A stretch of 32,093 nucleotides of DNA from Clostridia bacterium (GCA_017629895.1 JAGBWF010000051.1:1-32093); one strand, 5' to 3'; shown: positions 15,909 to 23,272, numbered from the stretch's first letter. Translations and numbers: made by a program. The notes: generated by a model not told the origin, from the sequence alone.

Positions 15909-16336
15909 ACGTTACAAATCTTTTAATGCTTGAGCAGGCGCCCCAGCAGGGCTCGTTGCTCATCACGCTTCTTCCTCTTGCACTTCTCGCAATCGTGTTC
16001 TATTTCTTCCTTTACCGTCCTCAGAAGAAGCAGGAAAAGGAAGTTGCCGATATGCGCAACTCGGTTGAGCTCGGCGACGTTATCGTTACCGCAGGCGGTA
16101 TTGTCGGTATGGTCGTTAAGGTAACCGATGAAATGCTTCTTATCGAAACCTCCGGCAACAGAACCAAGATCCAGATTCAGAAATGGGCGGTTCAGTCGGT
16201 GCTCGAAAAGGCAAACGAGCCCGAGACCAAGGAAGTAAAGTCTGTCAAGGTTGACAGCGGCATAAAAATGAAGCAAAAAGAAGACAAGTCCGAAAAGAAA
16301 TCGCTTTTCGGCAAGAAGAACAGCGAAGATAAATAA
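15905..16336 (+). CDS. yajC: Preprotein translocase subunit YajC
   Basis: YajC is a small accessory subunit of the SecDF-YajC complex at the Sec translocon. The 143-residue protein has one N-terminal membrane helix (~18-38), then the family motif YRPQKKQEKE and the conserved core GDVIVTAGGIVGMVVKV. A Lys/Glu-rich disordered tail ends it. It starts inside the ymdB stop (ATGA overlap), so it is translationally coupled to ymdB; a weak GAAGGT lies upstream. No secD or secF is adjacent here. This assignment is firm. Confidence 0.96.
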   Translation: MNVTNLLMLEQAPQQGSLLITLLPLALLAIVFYFFLYRPQKKQEKEVADMRNSVELGDVIVTAGGIVGMVVKVTDEMLLIETSGNRTKIQIQKWAVQSVLEKANEPETKEVKSVKVDSGIKMKQKEDKSEKKSLFGKKNSEDK

Positions 16337-16340
16337 TTCA

Positions 16341-16366
16341 AACGGGGCTGTTTTTACAGTCCCGTT
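16341..16366 (+). terminator. Probable terminator after yajC
   Basis: An 11-bp stem with one G-T pair (AACGGGGCTGT/ACAGTCCCGTT) and a TTTT loop is followed by TACAATTT. The T tract is short, so termination may be partial. Confidence 0.6.
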
Positions 16367-16408
16367 ACAATTTCCCTAACCGAAGTAATCGTTGACAGGA
16401 GAGGAAAA

Positions 16409-17635
16409 ATGAAAAAATCACTTCAAAGAAAATATGCAAAGCTGCTTGTAAAGCAGGGAATCAACGTTCAGAAGGGACAGCAGGTTAATATCTCGGCAGA
16501 CGTTGAATCGGCGGAGTTTGTTGCGATACTTGCCGAGGAGGCATACCGCGCAGGCGCGGGCGAGGTCAGAGTCGATTGGACCATGACACAGCTCACAAAG
16601 CTTGCATACAGACATCAGTCGGTTAAAAAGCTCTGCGAGGTGCCCGATTGGTACGTCGAAAGAGCAAAGCACGATTCCGAGATTCTTCCCGCAAGAATCG
16701 CGCTTCTTTCTCAGGACCCCGACGGCTTGGCGAGCGTTAATCAGGATAAGCTTGCAAAGGCAAGCATTGCCATATCGAGAAAGATAAAGCCCTACCGCGA
16801 TGCGATGGACAACAAGCATCAATGGCTTGTCTGCGCGATACCCGGTAAGGCTTGGGCGAAAAAGATGTTCCCGAACGACCGCACGAGCGTTGCCGTCGAA
16901 AAGCTTTGGGAGGCTATCCTTTCCACCGTTGAATGCGGAGAGGAAAACGATTGCATCGAGGCTTGGGATATCAAAAACGAGAATTTCCGAGCAAAATGCG
17001 AATGGCTCAACGCTCAGCAGTTCGATTACCTGCACTATAAATCGGCAAACGGTACCGATTTCAAATGCGAGCTGATGAAGGAAAGCGTCTGGTGCGGCGG
17101 CGGCGAATATACCCTTTCGGGCGTGTTCTATAACCCGAATATGCCCACCGAGGAAATATTCACCACTCCCATGAAGGGCAAATGCAGCGGCAGATTGGTG
17201 TCTGCGATGCCCCTTTCGGTAAGAGGAACGCTTATCGAAAACTTTTATATCGATTTCGAAGACGGCAGAGCTGTCGCTTGGCACGCCGAAAAGGGCGAAG
17301 AAGCGCTCGGTAAAATAATCACCACCGATGAAGGAAGCAGAATGCTCGGCGAGCTTGCGCTCGTGCCCAAGGATTCGGCTATCGCAGAAAGCGGATTGCT
17401 TTATTACAACACGCTTTTCGACGAAAACGCATCCTGCCACGTGGCTCTCGGTATGGGATATACCGGCTGTGTCAAGGGCTTTGAAAATATGACGCTCGAC
17501 GAGCTTCACGAGCTCGGCGTGAACGATTCGATGATACACGTCGATTTTATGATCGGCAGTAAGGACCTTTGCATTACCGGCTATAAGGACGGCAAGGCAA
17601 CTCCTATATTCGTCGACGGCAAGTGGGCGGAATAA
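16409..17635 (+). CDS. M29-family aminopeptidase (AmpS/AmpT-like)
   Basis: This 408-residue cytoplasmic metallo-aminopeptidase has the usual length of family M29, which trims N-terminal residues from peptides using two metal ions. The metal ligand motifs appear in order: Glu in NMPTEEIFTTP, Glu in LGELALVP, His in CHVALG, and His and Asp in IHVDFMIGS. AGGAGAGG lies directly before the ATG. It stands between yajC and the sugar epimerase; the 229-bp stretch after it is filled by a 42-bp tandem repeat. It is a housekeeping peptide-turnover enzyme with no evident link to its neighbours. Confidence 0.94.
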   Translation: MKKSLQRKYAKLLVKQGINVQKGQQVNISADVESAEFVAILAEEAYRAGAGEVRVDWTMTQLTKLAYRHQSVKKLCEVPDWYVERAKHDSEILPARIALLSQDPDGLASVNQDKLAKASIAISRKIKPYRDAMDNKHQWLVCAIPGKAWAKKMFPNDRTSVAVEKLWEAILSTVECGEENDCIEAWDIKNENFRAKCEWLNAQQFDYLHYKSANGTDFKCELMKESVWCGGGEYTLSGVFYNPNMPTEEIFTTPMKGKCSGRLVSAMPLSVRGTLIENFYIDFEDGRAVAWHAEKGEEALGKIITTDEGSRMLGELALVPKDSAIAESGLLYYNTLFDENASCHVALGMGYTGCVKGFENMTLDELHELGVNDSMIHVDFMIGSKDLCITGYKDGKATPIFVDGKWAE

Positions 17636-17708
17636 ATTCTCGGAAATAACGCAATAATAAAATAAGGAGAGCGAAATCGCTTTTTAAGAGATAAACGTCC
17701 GCATAAAA

Positions 17709-17832
17709 GTCTTGCGACAAGGCTTCTGTGTCCGTGGGGATAGGGAAAAAGTCTTGCAACAAGGATTCTGTGTCCGCGGGGATAAGGAAAGGTCTTGCAA
17801 CAAGGCTTCTGTGTCCGCGGGTATAAAGCAAC
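17709..17832. repeat. Three-copy 42-bp tandem repeat
   Basis: Three near-identical units begin at 17709, 17751 and 17792 (spacing 42 and 41). The unit begins GTCTTGCRACAAGGMTTCTG and continues TGTCCGYGGGGATARGGAAA. Each contains a small CTTG-CAA-CAAG hairpin. The third copy is truncated and lacks one base. An AAGGAGAGCG ribosome-binding-like site (~17664) stands on the far side of the array from the epimerase gene, as if the array had been inserted between site and start codon. There are no spacers, so this is not a CRISPR array. Confidence 0.85.
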
Positions 17833-17864
17833 AAATCTCAAAAAAGCACATCGCGTATATAAAA

Positions 17865-18683
17865 ATGTTACCTACGGCAATACAGCTATACTCTCTCCGC
17901 GACGATGCGAAGGAGGATCTTGAGGGTACCCTCTTAAAGGTCAAGGAATTCGGATACGACGGTGTCGAATTTGCAGGGCTTTACGGCAGAAGCCCCGAAG
18001 AAATCGCAGAGCTTGTAAAGAAGATCGGTCTTCAGCCCGTTTCTGCGCATATTTCGCTTCCCGAGCTTTCTGCGAACGCGGAACAGCTTATAAACGATTA
18101 CAAAAAGGTCGGCTGTAAGCATATCGTTATTCCCTGGCTTGGCGAAGCCGAGCGTCCCGGCGGCGAAAATTACTCCAACACGCTTGCCGATATCGCACGT
18201 ATCGGTGCGCTTGCCGCAGAAAACGGTATGTCGCTCAGCTATCATAACCACGAATTTGAATTCGTGCGCCTCGAAAACGGCAAATACGGCTTCGACGATC
18301 TTTACGAAAGTACTTCTGCCGAAACTCTTAAAATGCAGCTCGATACCTGCTGGATTCAGGTTGCGGGCGAAAGCGCGGTAAAGTATCTCGAAAAATACGC
18401 AAACCGCTGTCCGCTTCTTCATTTAAAGGATTACGTCGGCGAAAAGAGCAAGAATATGTATGCCCTTATCGGTCTTAACGACGGCGATCAGGCAGAAAAG
18501 AAGCAGGAATTCGAATTCCGTCCCGTCGGATACGGCGTTCAGGATTTCGTCGCGATAATCGATGCGGCGAACAGATGCGGTGTCGAATGGCTTATCGTGG
18601 AGCAGGATATGCCCACGAAGGACAAAACTCCGCTTGAATGTGCAAAAATGAGCGCAGACACTCTCAAAAAAATAAATAAGTAA
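17865..18683 (+). CDS. Sugar phosphate isomerase/epimerase-like TIM-barrel protein
   Basis: This 272-residue protein belongs to the xylose isomerase-like/AP endonuclease family 2 TIM barrels. Visible metal-site motifs are YHNHEFEF, LDTCWIQVAG, LLHLKDY, and the C-terminal WLIVEQDMP. ATG 17865 is chosen because family similarity begins at MLPTAIQLYSLRDD, but no ribosome binding site precedes it. The frame stays open upstream through the 42-bp repeats to a TTG at 17712, so a longer product of up to 323 residues with a repeat-encoded, Cys/Gly-rich leader is possible. It may act with the kinase and oxidoreductase at 2298-4179, but this is speculation. The substrate is unknown. Confidence 0.87.
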   Translation: MLPTAIQLYSLRDDAKEDLEGTLLKVKEFGYDGVEFAGLYGRSPEEIAELVKKIGLQPVSAHISLPELSANAEQLINDYKKVGCKHIVIPWLGEAERPGGENYSNTLADIARIGALAAENGMSLSYHNHEFEFVRLENGKYGFDDLYESTSAETLKMQLDTCWIQVAGESAVKYLEKYANRCPLLHLKDYVGEKSKNMYALIGLNDGDQAEKKQEFEFRPVGYGVQDFVAIIDAANRCGVEWLIVEQDMPTKDKTPLECAKMSADTLKKINK

Positions 18684-18709
18684 CCACCCTTAGAAAAGAG
18701 GAATAAAAA

Positions 18710-19525
18710 ATGAGCGAATGTACCCACGATTGCTCGACCTGCAGTGCAAACTGCTCGAGTAGAGAAAAAAGCAAAGAAAGTATGATCGAAAAGCTCCGCG
18801 AGGGCAGTAAGATCGGAAAGGTTATCGCGGTAGTAAGCGGCAAGGGCGGCGTAGGCAAATCGCTTGTAACCAGCCTTCTCGCTATCAACGCGCAGAGAAG
18901 CGGCAAAAAGGTATGCGTGCTCGACGCGGATATCACAGGCCCCTCTATCCCCAGAATTTTCGGTGTGAACGGCGGCGTTCTGAGCGACGGCGAGGCAATG
19001 CTCCCTCCCGAAAGCAAGACCGGTATTAAGATTATGTCGCTTAACCTTCTTCTTCCCAACGAAAGCGATCCTGTCGCTTGGAGAGGTCCGGTTATCGCAG
19101 GCTGTGTAAAGCAGTTCTGGACCGACGTAAATTGGGGCGAAAACGACGTTATGTTTATCGATATGCCTCCCGGAACCGGCGACGTTCCGCTTACCGTTTT
19201 CCAGTCGCTTCCCGTTGACGGAATGGTTATCGTAACCAGCCCTCAGGATCTCGTTTCGATGATCGTCGGCAAGGCTGTAAGAATGGCAGAGCTTATGAAC
19301 ATTCCCATTCTCGGCTTGGTGGAAAACTATTCCTATTTCGAATGTCCCGATTGCAACAAAAAGCATTATATCTACGGCGAAAGCTCGGTTGATGCGGTTG
19401 CAGAGGCACACGGTATCGCGCGCGTTGCGAAAATGCCTATCAATCCCAAGCTTGCTTCTCTTTGCGATAAGGGCGAGCTCGAAAGCTATGAAGGCAGTCT
19501 GCTTTCCGAGATGGACGTTTTATAA
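18710..19525 (+). CDS. Mrp/NBP35-family Fe-S cluster carrier ATPase
   Basis: This 271-residue P-loop ATPase probably binds and transfers iron-sulfur clusters. It has the deviant Walker A SGKGGVGKS (residues 43-51), DADITGPSIPR, and IDMPPGTGD, all typical of Mrp/ApbC/NBP35. A CxxC (FECPDCNKK) near residue 227 is the cluster-bridging motif of the dimer. The N-terminus adds a second cysteine cluster, Cys4, Cys8, Cys11 and Cys15, as in NBP35-like and many clostridial Mrp proteins. AGAGGA precedes the ATG by 7 bases. It is 26 bases after the epimerase gene and ends at a strong terminator, so it probably shares its transcript. Confidence 0.94.
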   Translation: MSECTHDCSTCSANCSSREKSKESMIEKLREGSKIGKVIAVVSGKGGVGKSLVTSLLAINAQRSGKKVCVLDADITGPSIPRIFGVNGGVLSDGEAMLPPESKTGIKIMSLNLLLPNESDPVAWRGPVIAGCVKQFWTDVNWGENDVMFIDMPPGTGDVPLTVFQSLPVDGMVIVTSPQDLVSMIVGKAVRMAELMNIPILGLVENYSYFECPDCNKKHYIYGESSVDAVAEAHGIARVAKMPINPKLASLCDKGELESYEGSLLSEMDVL

Positions 19526-19542
19526 TAATTCCTTATAAAAAG

Positions 19543-19583
19543 ACAGTGCGCTTTCGTTTCGTTGAAAGCACACTGTTTTTTTT
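19543..19583 (+). terminator. Rho-independent terminator after the Mrp gene
   Basis: A stem of 12 pairs with one mismatch (ACAGTG-c-GCTTTC against GAAAGC-a-CACTGT, 19543-19555 and 19564-19576) is followed by eight T. Confidence 0.9.
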
Positions 19584-19607
19584 ATATTTTCTTTTCAAGG
19601 GCGTAAG

Positions 19608-19649
19608 TCGGGGTCCCCGAAAATGCCTGCATTTTTGGGGTGGCTAGCC
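19608..19649. repeat. Overlapping palindromes between convergent genes
   Basis: Three palindromes lie side by side. TCGGGG-T-CCCCGA (19608-19620) shares its right arm with CCCCGAAAATGC/GCATTTTTGGGG (19615-19626, 19629-19640), and GGCTAGCC (19642-19649) follows. The arms are mutually exclusive, and the second hairpin has no T tract on either strand. It may be a REP/BIME-like element, or may aid termination of the minus-strand gene. Confidence 0.5.
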
Positions 19650-19678
19650 CATTTCTCTCGGTCTGTTTTTTATGTTGG

Positions 19679-20485
19679 TTATTGCTTTTTCTCAATTTTT
19701 GCGGTTGCGAGCCGAACCGCAATATATATCGCGATGCAAACGTCTACGGCAGAATATGCCGCCGAGAGATTGAACGGAAGGCTGCCCGAGCAACGAAGCA
19801 CAAGGTTGGGAACCGAATAAACGATTAGGAAGAACACCGAAACGAATCCGAAGCCGGAATAGCTTGCGGCAGAGGTTTCGATGACGTAGGATTTGCCCTC
19901 TGTCAAGAAATAGAGCAGCACCGCAACCAAGGAGATAATATGGTAGGCGCCCGAGGACGCGAGCGGTGCCGAGCTTGTGGAGATGAAATCGGATAAAATT
20001 CTTAAAGCAGAAAAGAAAATCGGAACAAGCGCCGCGGTTGCGTAGAAGCTTTCGCTTTTTCGCGGCTTGTTGAATTGCAGGCCCGATACGAGAAAGACAA
20101 CGGCGCTGAGCAGGGTAAGCACGAAGACCGCAAACTCGGCGAGCTTGAATTCGGATCCATCGGAGAAAAGCTGTACCGAATAGAAGAGCGATGCACCGAT
20201 AAGCGCAAAGGCAAGCAAGATCGAAGCCGCAGATACGCCGATATGGGAGTGCCCGAGATTTACAAGCTTCTTTTTGCTCGAGGAATAGCCGAGATAGAGA
20301 AAGAGAATAAGAAAGAGCGCGGAAACGACGGTGAAAGCGGTTATTTCGGGCTTGTCGGGGAGATAATAGGTATCGACAGCGAATGAGTTCTTTTCTATAT
20401 ATGCAGAGATAAGGAAGATGCGGAGAGCAGCCATAATAAGCGAAATAACGGCGACAACCCCGATCCTTGTTTTTTGCGAGTGCAT
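19679..20485 (-). CDS. Polytopic membrane protein, function unknown
   Basis: I do not recognise this 268-residue protein. It has about seven or eight hydrophobic segments spread over its length, joined by short loops, and a short basic tail (AKIEKKQ), so it is an integral membrane protein. ATG 20485 is chosen over one 18 codons upstream because AAGGGG stands 6 bases before it. A near-consensus promoter precedes it. It is a single-gene unit facing the Mrp gene, with palindromes between the two. No transporter or enzyme motif is visible. Confidence 0.8.
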   Translation of the reverse strand: MHSQKTRIGVVAVISLIMAALRIFLISAYIEKNSFAVDTYYLPDKPEITAFTVVSALFLILFLYLGYSSSKKKLVNLGHSHIGVSAASILLAFALIGASLFYSVQLFSDGSEFKLAEFAVFVLTLLSAVVFLVSGLQFNKPRKSESFYATAALVPIFFSALRILSDFISTSSAPLASSGAYHIISLVAVLLYFLTEGKSYVIETSAASYSGFGFVSVFFLIVYSVPNLVLRCSGSLPFNLSAAYSAVDVCIAIYIAVRLATAKIEKKQ

Positions 20486-20524
20486 AAAAAGCCCCTTTCG
20501 GATAGAATCACAGATGACTATGAT

Positions 20525-20553
20525 ATTATAGAGCAACAAACGGCTTTTGTAAA
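20525..20553 (-). promoter_or_regulatory. Sigma-A-type promoter of the membrane protein gene
   Basis: On the minus strand TTTACA (20548-20553) and TATAAT (20525-20530) have a 17-bp spacer, about 40 bases before the chosen start. Confidence 0.75.
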
Positions 20554-20657
20554 GAGAAATTGCATATTTTTTGAGTCAAACGGCATAGAATGGAGAAGCG
20601 CAACGCGAAAAATATTAAATTTAAGGGAATATACAGTAAATTTTTCCGAAAAAAGAC

Positions 20658-20686
20658 TTGACATTCCGAAAAAACGGTGATACAAT
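20658..20686 (+). promoter_or_regulatory. Sigma-A-type promoter of tRNA-Gln
   Basis: TTGACA (20658-20663) and TACAAT (20681-20686) have a 17-bp spacer, 35 bases before the mature tRNA end. Confidence 0.8.
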
Positions 20687-20720
20687 AAATCTCGCGCCGA
20701 GAAAGCGCGGAATTGAATAT

Positions 20721-20795
20721 AGCGGGATTGTGTAACGGTTAGCACGACAGACTCTGACTCTGTTTGTTGGGGTTCGAATCCCTATCCCGCTGCCA
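20721..20795 (+). tRNA. tRNA-Gln (anticodon CTG)
   Basis: It folds as a complete cloverleaf. The acceptor stem is AGCGGGA/TCCCGCT, the D stem GTGT/GCAC, and the anticodon stem ACAGA/TCTGT with loop CTCTGAC. The T arm has loop TTCGAAT, the discriminator is G, and CCA is encoded. Anticodon CTG reads CAG (Gln). It is followed at once by its own terminator. Confidence 0.96.
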
Positions 20796-20835
20796 AACAA
20801 AAACAGATGGGCGAAAGCCCGTCTGTTTTTGTTTT
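20796..20835 (+). terminator. tRNA-Gln terminator
   Basis: A long stem (about 17 pairs with one G-T) with a GAAA loop at 20813-20816 ends in GTTTTTGTTTT and starts directly after the CCA. Confidence 0.88.
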
Positions 20836-20850
20836 GTTGTGTAAAAACAG

Positions 20851-20951
20851 GGGATTCGAACGGGTCGGTAGTGAATGACGTGCCGGGGGCACGTCAGAGC
20901 CGACCCTGACCGAGCCCGCAGGCGAGAACGAATCCCTATCCCGCTGCCAAA
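20851..20951. repeat. Nested hairpin ending in a duplicated tRNA-Gln 3' end
   Basis: Three nested inverted repeats share one centre: GGGATTCG/CGAATCCC (20851-20858, 20929-20936), GGGTCGG/CCGACCC (20861-20867, 20899-20905) and TGACGTGCC/GGCACGTCA around 20875-20895. The right edge (20929-20951) repeats 23 bp of the tRNA-Gln 3' end (20775-20797) exactly, including CCA. The arrangement resembles an att-like duplication left by a tRNA-targeting element, but no integrase is present. Confidence 0.7.
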
Positions 20952-21045
20952 AAAAATTCCTCGGACTTGTTCCGAGGATTTTTTTACCTCTTCACTCTTC
21001 ACTCTTCACTTTTCACTTTTCTCTCAACGAGGAATTTTTTTGGCA
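20945..21045. repeat. Short element with 18-bp inverted ends and TTCAC-type repeats
   Basis: TGCCAAAAAAAATTCCTCG (20945-20963) is mirrored by CGAGGAATTTTTTTGGCA (21028-21045), differing only by one A/T. Between them are a terminator hairpin and a run of CTCTTCA/TTTTCAC units (20988-21020). Related GTGAATAGTGAAG units on the opposite orientation follow at ~21059-21073. The structure is MITE-like but has no evident target-site duplication. Confidence 0.55.
20951..20985 (+). terminator. Second terminator-like hairpin
   Basis: A 7-bp stem CCTCGGA/TCCGAGG (20959-20965, 20971-20977) with A and T tracts on either side follows the duplicated tRNA 3' end, as if a second tRNA unit had stood here. Confidence 0.7.
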
Positions 21046-21082
21046 AGTAATAGGTAATAGTGAATAGTGAAGAAGTAAGGTA

Positions 21083-21116
21083 GCTTTTCGCTATGGCGAA
21101 AAGCAATTTTTGTTTT
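21083..21116 (+). terminator. Terminator-like hairpin upstream of the PLP enzyme
   Basis: A perfect 9-bp stem GCTTTTCGC/GCGAAAAGC with loop TATG is followed by AATTTTTGTTTT. It insulates the next gene from the tRNA region. The remaining ~100 bases to 21219 hold a TTGACA at 21145 without a clear -10. Confidence 0.65.
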
Positions 21117-21218
21117 AAGGTTAGAAGTAATGGCTTTTACGCACTTGACAATATACAACGGTTTAGCCGTTTTAACCCCAACACCGATTTTCACATATAC
21201 TGAATACGGTGATGCAAT

Positions 21219-22334
21219 ATGTATAATAAGGAAACGCAATGTATAATCGGCGATTGCGGCGGAGGCTACGAGTCCTCGATCGCGCCGCCGATTTTTCAGA
21301 CCTCGACCTTTGTCGGCGGCGGTGAATATTCCTATACACGCCTTTCAAACCCGACGCGCACTATGCTTGAGCGAGAGATTGCTCTTTTGGAGGGCGGAAG
21401 ACACGCTTTTGTATTTTCGTCGGGGCTCGCCGCGATAAACAGCGTTTTTTCGCTTCTGAAAAACGGCGACAGGGTGCTTATTTCCGATGACCTCTACGGC
21501 GGCACCTACCGTATGGCGCAAACGTATGGGGGATACGGGATCGAATTCGAATTTATCGACGTAGGCGATTCACAAAACGTGGAAAACGCATTGAAAAACG
21601 GTGCGAAAATGGTTTTTGCCGAATCGCCGACCAACCCGATGATGAAGGTTGCCGATCTTGCGGAAATTGCGGCTTTGTGCAAGAGCCACGGTGCGATTTT
21701 CGTTGTCGATAACACCTTTCTTACACCCTGCTTTCAAAATCCGCTGTCGCTCGGGGCGGATATAGTCGTACATTCGGCGACGAAATACCTTTCGGGACAC
21801 CACGATACGCTTGCGGGGGCGGTTGTTGTAAACGACGAAGCACTCGCCGAGCGCATTTCTTATATCTCGATGACGCTCGGCAACGCGCTTTCACCCTTCG
21901 ACAGCTGGCTCGTGCTCCGAGGGCTGAGGACGCTTTCTCTGCGTATGGAAAAGCACCAGAAAAACGCCTTTGCGCTCTGCGAGGTGCTGAAAAACAGCGA
22001 TAAGATCGAAAGCGTGATATACCCCGGACTTCCCGAGCACAAGGGGCATTCGGTGATGAAAGGGCAGGCGAGCGGATACGGCGGCGTCGTTACGTTTACG
22101 CTCCGCGACGTTAAAGACGCGGGCAGGCTTTTGAAGGGCGGGGAAATAATTAAATTCGCAGAAAGCTTAGGCGGGTTTATGAGTCTTATCACCTATCCGC
22201 TGACGCAGACACACGCATCCATACCCAAGGAAATGCGCGAGCGTATAGGGATAAACGACAGACTTTTCCGCCTTTCGCTCGGACTGGAAAACGAGAAAGA
22301 TATTGCAGAGGATATGCTTAAACTGCTTTCTTGA
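21219..22334 (+). CDS. Transsulfuration-family PLP enzyme (cystathionine lyase/synthase-like)
   Basis: This 371-residue enzyme belongs to the Cys/Met metabolism PLP family. It shows the substrate loop YSYTRLSNPTR, the helix FVFSSGLAAINS, the cofactor Asp in FVVDNTF, and the PLP lysine in HSATKYLSGHHDTLAG. The C-terminal SLGGFMSLITYPL and RLSLGLE motifs are also typical. The family includes cystathionine gamma-lyase, cystathionine beta-lyase, gamma-synthase and methionine gamma-lyase, which cannot be separated by eye. ATG 21219 has GGTGAT 5 bases upstream. It is a single-gene unit between the tRNA region and a new promoter. With the desulfurase operon it belongs to sulfur amino-acid metabolism. 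Confidence 0.93.
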   Translation: MYNKETQCIIGDCGGGYESSIAPPIFQTSTFVGGGEYSYTRLSNPTRTMLEREIALLEGGRHAFVFSSGLAAINSVFSLLKNGDRVLISDDLYGGTYRMAQTYGGYGIEFEFIDVGDSQNVENALKNGAKMVFAESPTNPMMKVADLAEIAALCKSHGAIFVVDNTFLTPCFQNPLSLGADIVVHSATKYLSGHHDTLAGAVVVNDEALAERISYISMTLGNALSPFDSWLVLRGLRTLSLRMEKHQKNAFALCEVLKNSDKIESVIYPGLPEHKGHSVMKGQASGYGGVVTFTLRDVKDAGRLLKGGEIIKFAESLGGFMSLITYPLTQTHASIPKEMRERIGINDRLFRLSLGLENEKDIAEDMLKLLS

Positions 22335-22338
22335 TATA

Positions 22339-22367
22339 TTGACTTTTATCGCAAGATGGAGTATAAT
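22339..22367 (+). promoter_or_regulatory. Sigma-A-type promoter
   Basis: TTGACT (22339-22344) and TATAAT (22362-22367) have a 17-bp spacer, 29 bases before the next ATG. Confidence 0.8.
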
Positions 22368-22396
22368 TAAACAAACTGAAAAAGGAGATAAAAATA

Positions 22397-23167
22397 ATGA
22401 AGAGATTCACAGCACTTCTTATCGCACTTCTTATGCTCTGCCTTCTCGTTCCCGCAGGCGTTTCCGCAGAAGAAGAAAAACCCTTTTGGATAACTCACTT
22501 TAACAACAACACCGTCGAGGGCTCGGGCGTTATCTTTACCGATTCCTACTCCGGCGCAGGCTGGTGGCTCCATTACGCATTTGCACCTACCGAAGAGGAG
22601 GGTGTTTACGAAATCGTGGACAGCTCGAACGGTCTTGCAGACGGCTCCGCAACTGCGCTCGAAATTCCCGAGGGCGGCTTTGTCTGGGCGGCAAACACCG
22701 GTAACGACTATATCACGCTCAACCCCAACGACCCCACCGCTGTCGACTACACCTCGCCTAACTGCAGTAACTGCATTAACGACGTGCTTATGAGCTGGAT
22801 GGTCGGCACCCTCGTTAAGTTCAACGGTCTCGACCTCGAGGGACAGACCATTCCCACCACTACTGCCGACCTGAACTGGTATGACGATGCATACGTCTGC
22901 ACCGCTACCTATACTATCTGCGAAGCAACCGCAGGCGATGAAACCGAGGAACCCGCTACCTCCTCCGAGGCAGAGTCCAAAGCCGAATCCTCTGCAACCA
23001 TTTCTCCGTCTGAACCCGAATCCTCCGTTGCGGCTACCTCCGAGGCAGGATCTGACGCAGTCGAAGAAGACGGCGGCCTTTCCACCGGCGTACTCGTTGC
23101 TATTATAGTTGCGGTTGTTGCGATCGTAGCGGCTGTTGTTGTAGTTATTGTTAAAAAGAAGAAATAA
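22397..23167 (+). CDS. Secreted, C-terminally membrane-anchored protein, function unknown
   Basis: I do not recognise this 256-residue protein. A signal peptide (~1-24, ending AGVSAEE) is followed by a ~150-residue globular region rich in aromatic, Asn and Gly residues (FWITHFNNNTVEG, YSGAGWWLHYAF) with one C-x2-C (NCSNC). A 50-residue Ser/Thr/Glu/Ala-rich linker, a single membrane helix (~230-252) and a KKKK tail come last. This looks like a surface domain held on a stalk. No LPXTG motif is present, so anchoring is by the helix and not by sortase. Strong promoter, AAGGAG site and terminator make it a well-defined single-gene unit, probably well expressed. Confidence 0.85.
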   Translation: MKRFTALLIALLMLCLLVPAGVSAEEEKPFWITHFNNNTVEGSGVIFTDSYSGAGWWLHYAFAPTEEEGVYEIVDSSNGLADGSATALEIPEGGFVWAANTGNDYITLNPNDPTAVDYTSPNCSNCINDVLMSWMVGTLVKFNGLDLEGQTIPTTTADLNWYDDAYVCTATYTICEATAGDETEEPATSSEAESKAESSATISPSEPESSVAATSEAGSDAVEEDGGLSTGVLVAIIVAVVAIVAAVVVVIVKKKK

Positions 23168-23210
23168 GTCTTTTTAAGAACGGCTGTATTTAATACGGTA
23201 TAAGTAAAAT

Positions 23211-23253
23211 CTACCCGAAGAAGAGAAAAAACTCTTGTTCGGGTAGTATTTTT
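23211..23253 (+). terminator. Rho-independent terminator
   Basis: A 9-bp stem CTACCCGAA/TTCGGGTAG (23211-23219, 23238-23246), extended by an inner AAGAG/CTCTT pairing, is followed by TATTTTTAT. Confidence 0.85.
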
Positions 23254-23272
23254 ATATGGGATTATCTGATAA

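Noticed and set aside
17709-17832. CRISPR array
   Set aside because: The three units are directly joined, with no unique spacers, and no cas genes are nearby.
17581-17944. Minus-strand small proteins across the tandem repeat
   Set aside because: Several overlapping frames simply translate the 42-bp repeat; none has a ribosome binding site.
20721-21045. Integrated mobile element in tRNA-Gln
   Set aside because: Only ~150 bp lie between the duplicated ends and no integrase or cargo gene is present; reported only as a repeat with possible att origin.
21117-21218. SAM or T-box riboswitch before the sulfur amino-acid PLP gene
   Set aside because: The stretch is short and shows neither a T-box sequence nor the multi-stem core of a SAM riboswitch.
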